A stretch of DNA of 7,128 bases, taken from contig DMTG01000208.1 of the NCBI GenBank assembly GCA_003477345.1, forward strand, positions 1 to 7,128, written 5' to 3'. This DNA comes from Succinivibrionaceae bacterium. GTDB taxonomy: Bacteria > Pseudomonadota > Gammaproteobacteria > Enterobacterales > Succinivibrionaceae. The notes below the pieces were generated by a model. The model had not been told where the DNA came from. It worked only from the letters and a program-made list of their open reading frames with translations, and made no database searches. The first letter of the stretch is position 1. Each line of letters begins with the position of its first letter. Shown piece by piece: positions 1 through 5,465 of the stretch. The position numbers and the translations under genes are program-made.

Positions 1-839
1 TCATCAGGAGAGCGTTCAAAATCAAATGACAGCCAGATACCCACGGTTCTGCCTATGAGATCGCGGTTAGGCACAAAGCCCCAGAAGCGGCTGTCCTTGC
101 TGTTGTCACGGTTATCCCCCATGGCAAAATAGCAGTCCTCCGGCACCACCCACTCGCCGTCAGAACCTCCGGACTGCTTATAGTAATAGGAGGTCAAATC
201 AACTGAATTCTGATTTACCATCATATGATGATCAATCTCGCCAAGCTTCTCTTCGTATACGTCATAGTTGTCTACAAAGCCTATGCCTTCGGCAGTTACC
301 TTGCCTACGACATGACGGGCCACCGGTTTGACCGTATCGCTGTCCTTTTCCTTTATGAATAATTCCTTGTCTTTATAAATCACGGTATCCCCAGGCAGGC
401 CCACAATGCGCTTGATATAGCAGGTAGACTCATCTTCAGGGTACAGAAAAACCGCGATCTCTCCGCGCTCAGGTCTGCCTGTATCTATCCAGACTTCATT
501 GGTCAGAGGATTTCTAATGCCGTAGCTCCATTTTTCAACAGCAATGAAGTCTCCAGGCTGCAGCGTAGGCAGCATGGAGCCTGACGGGATTCTGAACGGC
601 TCGTAGATAAAGGCTCTGAAAACAAAAACAACCAGCAGAACCCAGAACATGCTGGCAAGCTCGCCCACAATGCCGGTCTTTTCAAGAATTTTCTTCTTCT
701 CTTCTGCAGTTATATTGGAATTGCTTTCAAGACGCGCCTCCAGGGCCTTTTTGCGCTTAGGTCCTGCAAAAAAATGATCCTGTACATAAGCAATCCCGCT
801 CACTATGACCAGGACAAACAAAATATAAGAAAAAAGCAT
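1..839 (-). CDS. lepB: Type I signal peptidase LepB (C-terminus outside window)
   Basis: Inner-membrane serine protease that removes signal peptides from exported proteins on the periplasmic face. 279 codons are visible; the 3' end is cut by the window edge. The E. coli protein has 324 residues, and by alignment only about 20 residues should be missing, so this copy looks somewhat shorter in the middle of its periplasmic domain. Visible layout: TM1 at about residues 2-19, a charged cytoplasmic loop at about 26-56, TM2 at about 60-78, then the catalytic domain. IPSGSM at 84-89 carries the nucleophile Ser88, YIKRIVGLPGD at 141-151 carries the general base Lys143, and the conserved box MGDNRDNSKDSR spans 240-251. 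The ATG at 839-837 has an AGGA Shine-Dalgarno motif 8 nt upstream and gives the expected N-in TM1. The gene lies 56 bp after lepA with no visible terminator, so it is probably cotranscribed. Identification is firm. Confidence 0.96.
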   Translation of the reverse strand, partial: MLFSYILFVLVIVSGIAYVQDHFFAGPKRKKALEARLESNSNITAEEKKKILEKTGIVGELASMFWVLLVVFVFRAFIYEPFRIPSGSMLPTLQPGDFIAVEKWSYGIRNPLTNEVWIDTGRPERGEIAVFLYPEDESTCYIKRIVGLPGDTVIYKDKELFIKEKDSDTVKPVARHVVGKVTAEGIGFVDNYDVYEEKLGEIDHHMMVNQNSVDLTSYYYKQSGGSDGEWVVPEDCYFAMGDNRDNSKDSRFWGFVPNRDLIGRTVGIWLSFDFERSPD

Positions 840-895
840 TTTTCTAGTCCTATTTATACAGATTTTGCATTCTGTTTAAATTCTCTGATAATAAA

Positions 896-2710
896 TCAGT
901 CATCCTTGCCGACTTTCAATATCGCCAGGAAGGCATCCTGAGGCACTTCAACCCTGCCTAACTGCTTCATGCGCTTTTTACCGGCCTTCTGCTTCTCTAA
1001 GAGTTTACGCTTTCTGGTTATATCACCGCCATAGCATTTTGCAAGTACGTCCTTTCTTAAGGCTTTAACGGTACAGCGGGCAATGATCTGTCCGCCGATT
1101 GCAGCCTGAATGGCGATATCGAACATCTGGCGCGGTATAAGCTCGCGCATTTTTTCAACCAGAGCACGGCCTTTGGACTGAGCCACCGAGCGGTGCAGAA
1201 TCAAAGCCAGAGCGTCCACGCGCTCCTGAGCAATCAGAATATCCATTCTGACCAGATCATCGCGGTTGAATCTCTTGAAGCTGTAGTCGAGAGATGCATA
1301 GCCTCTGGAGGCAGACTTCAGTCTGTCAAAGAAGTCTAAAACCACCTCTGACATCGGGATCTCATAGGTAAGTGCCACCTGATCACCGTGATAGACCATA
1401 TTGGTCTGAATACCGCGCTTTTCCTGGCACAGTTTCATTATTGTGCCCACATACTCTGAAGGCATCAGCATACGGCATTCAGCTATTGGCTCGCGGATTT
1501 CAGCAATATTGCTGACAGGCGGGAGCATGGCAGGACTGTCAATAAGCACAATCTCCCCTGAGGTCAGCAGAACCTCATAAACCACTGTAGGAGCTGTAGT
1601 TATAAGATTCAGATTGTATTCGCGCTCAAGTCTCTCCTGAATGATTTCCATGTGCAGCATGCCAAGGAAGCCTACTCTGAAACCAAAGCCCAGCGCCTTG
1701 GAATTCTCAGGCTCGAAAAACAGCGATGCGTCATTTAAAGACAGCTTTTCTAAAGCATCTCTGAATGCGTTGTAGTCATCGGTATCCACCGGGAACATGC
1801 CTGCATAAACCTGCGGTTTTACCTTTTTAAAGCCCGGCAGAGATTCTTCGGTGCCGTTTTTGGCATTGGTGATGGTATCGCCTACAGGAGCACCGTGAAT
1901 GGTTTTTATATCACAGGCAATCCAGCCTACTTCTCCGCAGTGCAGGACGTCAACTGATACTCTTTTTGGTGTAGAAACACCCAGCTGATCTACCTGCCAG
2001 GTATTACCCTGAGACATAACCTTGATTTTATCGCCCTTGCGCAGCGTGCCGTTCTTGACGCGCACCAGAGCCACAACGCCCAGGTAGTCATCAAAATAGG
2101 AATCAATAATCAGCGCCTGCAGCGGAGCATCCGGATCACCCTGTGGTGCCGGAATCGAGGTTACTATGCTCTCGAGCACATCTTCAACGCCCACACCGGT
2201 TTTGGCGCTGCAGCGGCAGGCCTCCTGAGCCTCGATGCCTATAAGATCTTCAATCTCGTTGACTACCTTGTCAGGATCGGCAGAAGGCAGATCAATTTTA
2301 TTGAGCACAGGAATTACTTCCAGGTTCAGATCTAGGGCCTGATAGCAGTTAGCCAGAGTCTGCGCCTCAACGCCCTGGGTAGCGTCTACTACCAGCAGTG
2401 CACCCTCGCAGGCGAACAGAGAGCGGGAAACCTCATAGGAAAAGTCCACATGGCCTGGAGTATCGATAAAATTAAGCTCATAGGTTTTACCGTCACGGGC
2501 CTTGTACTTCAGGGTTACGGCCTGAGCTTTGATGGTAATACCGCGCTCCTTTTCAATATCCATATTGTCCAGAACCTGTGCGGTCATTTCTCTGTCGGAA
2601 AGACCTCCGCACATCTGAATAAATCTGTCAGACAATGTTGATTTGCCGTGATCGATATGGGCAATTACAGAAAAATTGCGCACCAGTTTTGGATCGTAGT
2701 TATCTACCAT
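896..2710 (-). CDS. lepA: Elongation factor 4 (LepA), ribosome-binding translational GTPase
   Basis: Translational GTPase that binds the ribosome and is linked to back-translocation, initiation or assembly functions; cytosolic, with part of the pool membrane-associated in E. coli. At 604 residues it is close to the 599 of E. coli LepA and collinear with it throughout. GTPase motifs are intact: G1 AHIDHGKST 17-25, switch I region RGITI 56-60, G3 DTPGH 83-87 (including the catalytic His87), G4 NKID 137-140, G5 SAK 168-170. The EF4-specific C-terminal domain is present, with [16 protein letters not shown] and [12 protein letters not shown] near the end and a final AILKVGKDD. The chosen ATG adds about six residues before the conserved [10 protein letters not shown] core compared with E. 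coli, and no other start is nearby. Its Shine-Dalgarno is weak (an AAAGAAA tract). It is followed by lepB, and the leader upstream has its own candidate promoter. No frameshift or missing key residue was seen. Confidence 0.98.
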   Translation of the reverse strand: MVDNYDPKLVRNFSVIAHIDHGKSTLSDRFIQMCGGLSDREMTAQVLDNMDIEKERGITIKAQAVTLKYKARDGKTYELNFIDTPGHVDFSYEVSRSLFACEGALLVVDATQGVEAQTLANCYQALDLNLEVIPVLNKIDLPSADPDKVVNEIEDLIGIEAQEACRCSAKTGVGVEDVLESIVTSIPAPQGDPDAPLQALIIDSYFDDYLGVVALVRVKNGTLRKGDKIKVMSQGNTWQVDQLGVSTPKRVSVDVLHCGEVGWIACDIKTIHGAPVGDTITNAKNGTEESLPGFKKVKPQVYAGMFPVDTDDYNAFRDALEKLSLNDASLFFEPENSKALGFGFRVGFLGMLHMEIIQERLEREYNLNLITTAPTVVYEVLLTSGEIVLIDSPAMLPPVSNIAEIREPIAECRMLMPSEYVGTIMKLCQEKRGIQTNMVYHGDQVALTYEIPMSEVVLDFFDRLKSASRGYASLDYSFKRFNRDDLVRMDILIAQERVDALALILHRSVAQSKGRALVEKMRELIPRQMFDIAIQAAIGGQIIARCTVKALRKDVLAKCYGGDITRKRKLLEKQKAGKKRMKQLGRVEVPQDAFLAILKVGKDD

Positions 2711-2761
2711 ATGAGCTTTTTCTTTAAGTTTTCTTAATGTTTTTAATATATTCGTAAAATT

Positions 2762-2782
2762 CTAAGGAGGATTGCCGGGCAT
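2762..2782 (-). other. Possible six-residue leader peptide (MPGNPP-stop) upstream of lepA
   Basis: In the lepA leader, an ATG at 2782-2780 opens a reading frame of Met-Pro-Gly-Asn-Pro-Pro and then TAG. An AGAAGG motif (2797-2792) lies 9 nt upstream, a better ribosome-binding site than the one before lepA. The stop is 51 nt before the lepA ATG. Pro-Pro followed by a stop is a known type of slow-translating or slow-terminating sequence. The codons CCT CCT TA also reproduce the anti-Shine-Dalgarno tail of 16S rRNA (CCUCCUUA). Whether it is translated is unknown; an open frame this short can easily arise by chance. Confidence 0.28.
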
Positions 2783-2816
2783 CAGGACAGGCCTTCTGAC
2801 AGCACTCGTAGCTTTA

Positions 2817-2843
2817 AGTATAAAAGAGCACAATGCCAGTCAA
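2817..2843 (-). promoter_or_regulatory. Candidate sigma-70 promoter for lepA-lepB
   Basis: On the minus strand, TTGACT (2843-2838) and TATACT (2822-2817) are separated by 15 nt. Each hexamer is one base from consensus, but the spacer is two shorter than ideal. Transcription would start near 2810 and give a leader of about 100 nt before lepA. Its place between rseB and lepA suggests lepA-lepB can be transcribed independently of the sigma-E operon. No terminator was found after rseB, so read-through is also possible. Confidence 0.45.
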
Positions 2844-2859
2844 TCTCTCTTAAGAGAGA
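2844..2859. repeat. 16-bp perfect palindrome abutting the lepA promoter
   Basis: TCTCTCTTAAGAGAGA is its own reverse complement and ends one base before the -35 hexamer of the candidate lepA promoter. No T tract follows it on either strand, so it does not look like an intrinsic terminator. A dimeric regulator's operator is one reading. A simple-sequence coincidence (TC/GA repeats) is the other. Confidence 0.5.
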
Positions 2860-2953
2860 AAGCATATTTTAGCAATTTTATGCGCTTTTCAAAAATCCAA
2901 GCTAAATATATTATTTTACTACTGTTATCTAAGGTATGCCAAACAGCCTGTGC

Positions 2954-3907
2954 TTATCTGTTTTTAGGATTTATCTTAGAGAGAACCGTCTCTGCAATGG
3001 CATGAGGGATTTCTCCTATGACTGCATACTCGTAGGAAGCGCTGTTGCGGCGCAGCAGAGACAGAGTACCGTTCCTTACCGCCGGTATGGTTACCGACAT
3101 TTTAGGACTTCTATAGACTCTGAAATCGGTAATACCGTCAGAGTATACCTGAAAATCGGCCAGATCTCCTGAAGGGAGAGCCTGCCTGCCTTCTTCTGTA
3201 AGCCTGTAGGACTTAGGTATATTCAGAACCTGCCAGGGTTCTATCTTCTGCTCTGCCCCTGTGTTGTCAGATGCGACACTGAAGCGCTCGAAGATGGCAT
3301 CTTCAGGCAGAGTCTCAGGAATAGAATCAAGCTTTAGGGAGGTGACGGACAGTCTTAGTGCTGTAAGGCCGTCCGGGGTCACTACAGCTAATTCAGTAGG
3401 CAGCGAGCTTTCATCATCCTTGCCCACAAAATAGCTATATCTTAAATCATCCTTAGGTGCCAGTCTTAATATGGTTACCTTTCTGCCCTGCAGTCTGGTT
3501 CTGCCTGCCACCACGCAGGCATAGCCGTCAAGCTTCGAATTTTTATCAAAAATTCTGTCAAAAATCAGCGTCTCGTGCCAGGACAGAGGAGATACCAGAT
3601 TCCTGTCATTGTTGAAGTCGTAGCCTGCAAGATTTTTGAGGGCATAGCCTGCAACCTCGCCATTGAGATTTTTCCAGATGTTGATAGAGGAATTATTCTT
3701 ATAGCGGTGCACCAGACTGTAGGAAGCGTAGGTCTGTCCTGTAGCATTGGAAAGATTCATTTCAAAGCTGGAATAGTAAAAGCGCTGCTGCATATTCTGA
3801 AAATCGAGCATGCAGCTGTTACTGTCAGCCTTGGCGCTGCTTATAGAAAAGAAAAAAAATAAAACCGCAAAGTTAATAAACTTGGCGGTTTCTGATAGTA
3901 ATCTCAT
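2954..3907 (-). CDS. rseB: Periplasmic sigma-E regulatory protein RseB (MucB/RseB family)
   Basis: RseB binds the periplasmic part of RseA, shields it from DegS/RseP proteolysis, and releases it when it senses envelope damage such as lipopolysaccharide intermediates. At 317 residues it is nearly the length of E. coli RseB (318). A Sec signal peptide covers residues 1-27, with hydrophobic core AVLFFFFSIS and cleavage expected at AKA|D. The N-terminal lipoprotein-fold domain covers about 30-200 and contains VAGRTRL (132-139) and LRYSYFVGKDDESSLP (155-170), which align with VGRTRI and TRYSYIVWMDTESKLP of E. coli. The small C-terminal domain, about 220-317, contains VYSDGITDF and YAVIGEIPHAIAE, the family's characteristic end. 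The mature protein has two Cys residues (32 and 131). The ATG is 12 bp after the rseA stop with a close AGG motif, so translation is likely coupled. A terminator-like hairpin lies in the first codons (separate entry). rseC, the usual next gene, is absent. Confidence 0.92.
   Translation of the reverse strand: MRLLSETAKFINFAVLFFFFSISSAKADSNSCMLDFQNMQQRFYYSSFEMNLSNATGQTYASYSLVHRYKNNSSINIWKNLNGEVAGYALKNLAGYDFNNDRNLVSPLSWHETLIFDRIFDKNSKLDGYACVVAGRTRLQGRKVTILRLAPKDDLRYSYFVGKDDESSLPTELAVVTPDGLTALRLSVTSLKLDSIPETLPEDAIFERFSVASDNTGAEQKIEPWQVLNIPKSYRLTEEGRQALPSGDLADFQVYSDGITDFRVYRSPKMSVTIPAVRNGTLSLLRRNSASYEYAVIGEIPHAIAETVLSKINPKNR
3847..3891 (-). terminator. Intrinsic-terminator-like element inside the 5' end of rseB
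   Basis: Read on the coding (minus) strand, AAACCGC (3891-3885) pairs perfectly with GCGGTTT (3868-3862). After one C/T mismatch, AAGTT (3883-3879) pairs with AACTT (3874-3870) around a TATT loop, giving 12 paired positions. Directly after the hairpin come TA, eight T, C and four T (3861-3847). This is the full form of a Rho-independent terminator and is oriented only for the rpoE operon direction. The tract encodes the LFFFFS signal-peptide core, so coding constraint explains part of it. Activity is inferred. Confidence 0.55.
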
Positions 3908-3919
3908 TTGACCTGCAAC

Positions 3920-4555
3920 TTAGTTTGCAGAGGCAGTATTTAAAACGTAACCTCTGATGTAATTGTTAATTCTTTCAGCTTCAAGCTTCTTGGCCTGTTC
4001 CGCATTGGACTCAGCTCTGTAATCACGATCGGCTTTTACATCTTTAGTCTGGGTGCTGCTGTTTTCAAGACGAATAACACTGCTGCCCTGTGAGTTCTGA
4101 TAGCTTGCCAGATTTACTCCGCCGACACTGCCTAAAGTAGCATTGACCGCCGGCTCATCAACCGATAAGTTGGCCTCTGCGTTCCAGGTCTGCCAGCCTA
4201 CTACAGTTACTACAGCCACTGATGCGGCTACAGCAAGCTCGGCTGCTGCAATGCTGAACTGCTTTACATACTTGCGCATTCTGAACTTCAGAGGAACTTT
4301 CTGACTTATCTCGGTCTGATCAAGCTTAGGGGTAGCCTCAAGAGCCACCTTGGCTGCAACCTTGTCGGCAAAGTTCATGTCAATCTTCGGTGACAGTTCC
4401 TTGCGCATGGCTGCACCTATAAGGGACCAGTTCTGAAAATGGGCCTTGCTCTCAGCGTCAGCAGGAATTTCTGCCTTGCCAATGGACTCGCCGTCAAATA
4501 AAGCTGATAGTCTTTCTTCTATAGACTCTTCTGCAGAAATCTTTTCATCTATCAT
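3920..4555 (-). CDS. rseA: Anti-sigma-E factor RseA
   Basis: Single-pass inner-membrane protein whose cytoplasmic domain holds RpoE inactive; sequential cleavage by DegS and RseP frees the sigma factor. At 211 residues it compares with 216 in E. coli. The N-terminal sigma-binding domain, about 10-75, carries RLSALFDGE (15-23), matching QLSALMDGE of E. coli, and QNWSLIGAAMR (41-51), matching the SYHLIRDSMR region. One transmembrane helix spans about 102-122, and a periplasmic domain follows, about 125-211, rich in Asn, Ser and Ala. The segment VAASVAVV aligns with VAACVSLA around the E. coli RseP cut, placing the equivalent cut at Ala111-Ser112. SV-GG or GV-NL near 143-149 are candidate DegS sites. 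The start has AGAGGA 10 nt upstream. The gene is 22 bp after rpoE and 12 bp before rseB. The sequence family is divergent, but position and topology make the call secure. Confidence 0.93.
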   Translation of the reverse strand: MIDEKISAEESIEERLSALFDGESIGKAEIPADAESKAHFQNWSLIGAAMRKELSPKIDMNFADKVAAKVALEATPKLDQTEISQKVPLKFRMRKYVKQFSIAAAELAVAASVAVVTVVGWQTWNAEANLSVDEPAVNATLGSVGGVNLASYQNSQGSSVIRLENSSTQTKDVKADRDYRAESNAEQAKKLEAERINNYIRGYVLNTASAN

Positions 4556-4577
4556 ACTTATCAGGTCCTCTTATGTT

Positions 4578-5174
4578 TTACTTTGTCAGTTTGGACATAG
4601 AATCTTCTATGAATTTTCTTGCCCTAAAAATTCTTGACCTTACAGTACCTACCGGAATCTTCATAACTACTGCAATGTCTTCGTACGCCATGCCTTCAAC
4701 TTCTCTGAGCATTATTGCCTGCTTCAGATCGGGCGGCAGCTGCTCTAAGGCTTTTAAAATAACATCCTTCAGTTCTTCTGATTCGATAAGCTTATCAGGA
4801 GTATCGCTCGATGTTAAAACACCTTCAGAATCCTTAGATTCAAAATCAGCGGCATCCACATCTACGTCAGCGTGATACCTGTTTTTTGTTTCTATAAAAT
4901 TCTTGCCCGCATTCACAACTATGCGGTAGAGCCAGGTATAAAAAGAACTGTCGCCTCTGAAGCTTCCCAGCGCTCTATAAGCTTTTATAAAAGCATCCTG
5001 GGCTATGTCACTTGCATCTGCAGTATTGCCGGATGCAAATTTCGAGGCAATCTGGAGAACCTTGTGCTGGTACTTTACTACCAGAAGCTGATAGGCGTTT
5101 TTATCGCCTTCGAGCACCCGCTTGACGATAGCGGCATCAGATGATGCATTTGCAATGTCGTTAAGCGTCTCCAT
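4578..5174 (-). CDS. rpoE: RNA polymerase sigma-E factor RpoE (ECF, envelope stress)
   Basis: Group IV (ECF) sigma factor directing transcription of outer-membrane and periplasmic stress genes. At 198 residues it is slightly longer than E. coli RpoE (191), mostly through a longer N-terminus. Region 2 is strongly conserved: LLVVKYQHKV (30-39), DIAQDAFIKAYRAL (56-69) and FRGDSSFYTWLYRIVVN (72-88), which cover core binding and -10 recognition. A variable acidic linker follows (about 100-130). Region 4 is the helix-turn-helix that reads the -35 element: LPPDLKQAIMLREVEGMAYEDIA (146-168) and IPVGTVRSRIFRARK (173-187). The ATG has AAGG 11 nt upstream. It is the first gene of rpoE-rseA-rseB. Two upstream promoter candidates, one of the sigma-E type, point to autoregulation. 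Confidence 0.97.
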   Translation of the reverse strand: METLNDIANASSDAAIVKRVLEGDKNAYQLLVVKYQHKVLQIASKFASGNTADASDIAQDAFIKAYRALGSFRGDSSFYTWLYRIVVNAGKNFIETKNRYHADVDVDAADFESKDSEGVLTSSDTPDKLIESEELKDVILKALEQLPPDLKQAIMLREVEGMAYEDIAVVMKIPVGTVRSRIFRARKFIEDSMSKLTK

Positions 5175-5198
5175 TATTCTTTATACCTTGTATGTTAT

Positions 5199-5226
5199 TT
5201 TGACCAGAGAAAAACCAAAAAGTTCA
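5199..5226 (-). promoter_or_regulatory. Sigma-E-type promoter of rpoE (autoregulation)
   Basis: On the minus strand, TGAACTT (5226-5220) matches the sigma-E -35 consensus GGAACTT in six of seven positions. GGTCAAA (5205-5199) matches the -10. The 16 nt between GAACTT and TCAAA is the same spacing as in the E. coli rpoH P3 promoter. Transcription should begin near 5193, leaving a leader of about 19 nt that just includes the AAGG ribosome-binding site. Confidence 0.75.
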
Positions 5227-5247
5227 AAATTTTTTTACAGTCCTTAA

Positions 5248-5256
5248 ATTATATCA
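5248..5256 (-). promoter_or_regulatory. Candidate extended -10 promoter upstream of rpoE
   Basis: TGATATAAT on the minus strand is a perfect extended -10 element (TGN plus TATAAT). No good -35 hexamer lies 16-18 nt upstream, which extended -10 promoters can tolerate. Transcription would start near 5241 and run through the sigma-E promoter. It would supply basal rpoE-rseA-rseB expression. AT-rich sequence raises the chance of a false match. Confidence 0.45.
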
Positions 5257-5369
5257 GCGAGCGTCATAATTCGTGGAAATTTCATAAAAAAAACTTCTAT
5301 AAAATTCTTATACCTTTAAAAAATACTATTTCTTTGGTGCAATAAGTATCCTGCTATCCTTTATACAGA

Positions 5370-5375
5370 TATAAT
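5370..5375 (+). promoter_or_regulatory. Candidate -10 box for the mechanosensitive channel gene
   Basis: TATAAT lies on the plus strand about 90 bp before the channel gene start. No convincing -35 is seen at 16-18 nt upstream. A second weaker option is TACTAT at 5404-5409, with TGTCAA 18 nt upstream (5380-5385). Between 5175 and 5465 nothing else but the rpoE promoters and the hairpin was recognised, and there is no sign of a gene. Confidence 0.3.
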
Positions 5376-5426
5376 GGGCTGTCAATTCTTACAATCTAAA
5401 AGATACTATAGTCAGCGGAGACGGTC

Positions 5427-5452
5427 AGATAAGATTTGGCTTTATCTTATCT
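5427..5452 (+). repeat. 9-bp inverted repeat just before the channel gene
   Basis: AGATAAGAT (5427-5435) and ATCTTATCT (5444-5452) are perfect reverse complements separated by 8 nt (TTGGCTTT). The GTG start is 13 nt after the second arm. No T tract follows on either strand, so it is not a typical terminator. It could be an operator or an mRNA hairpin affecting ribosome access. The arms are AT-rich, so the hairpin would be weak. Confidence 0.45.
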
Positions 5453-5465
5453 TCCGAATAAATTT

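Noticed and set aside
503..685. 60-codon minus-strand open frame inside lepB
   Set aside because: It lies in a different frame within the well-conserved TM2 and catalytic Ser region of lepB; it is a shadow of that gene.
2981..2994. AGAGA-ACCG-TCTCT hairpin at the 3' end of rseB as an operon terminator
   Set aside because: The stem is only 5 bp and no T tract follows on the minus strand; I cannot support a terminator after rseB.
2772..3005. Plus-strand 77-codon frame with a hydrophobic segment, preceded by AAGGAGG at 2764-2770
   Set aside because: The Shine-Dalgarno-like run is only 1 nt from the TTG, too close to work. The frame is antisense to the 3' end of rseB and to the lepA promoter region. 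Hydrophobic residues are expected from AT-rich sequence, and no family was recognised.
4596..4611. 6-bp inverted repeat CATAGA/TCTATG in the 3' end of rpoE
   Set aside because: It is short, lies within conserved-length coding sequence, and has no T tract after it. It is consistent with chance.
5360..5385. Minus-strand TTGACA (5385-5380) followed by TATAAA (5365-5360) as another rpoE promoter
   Set aside because: The hexamers are good but the spacer is only 14 nt, outside the usual range, and the pair is about 190 bp from rpoE.
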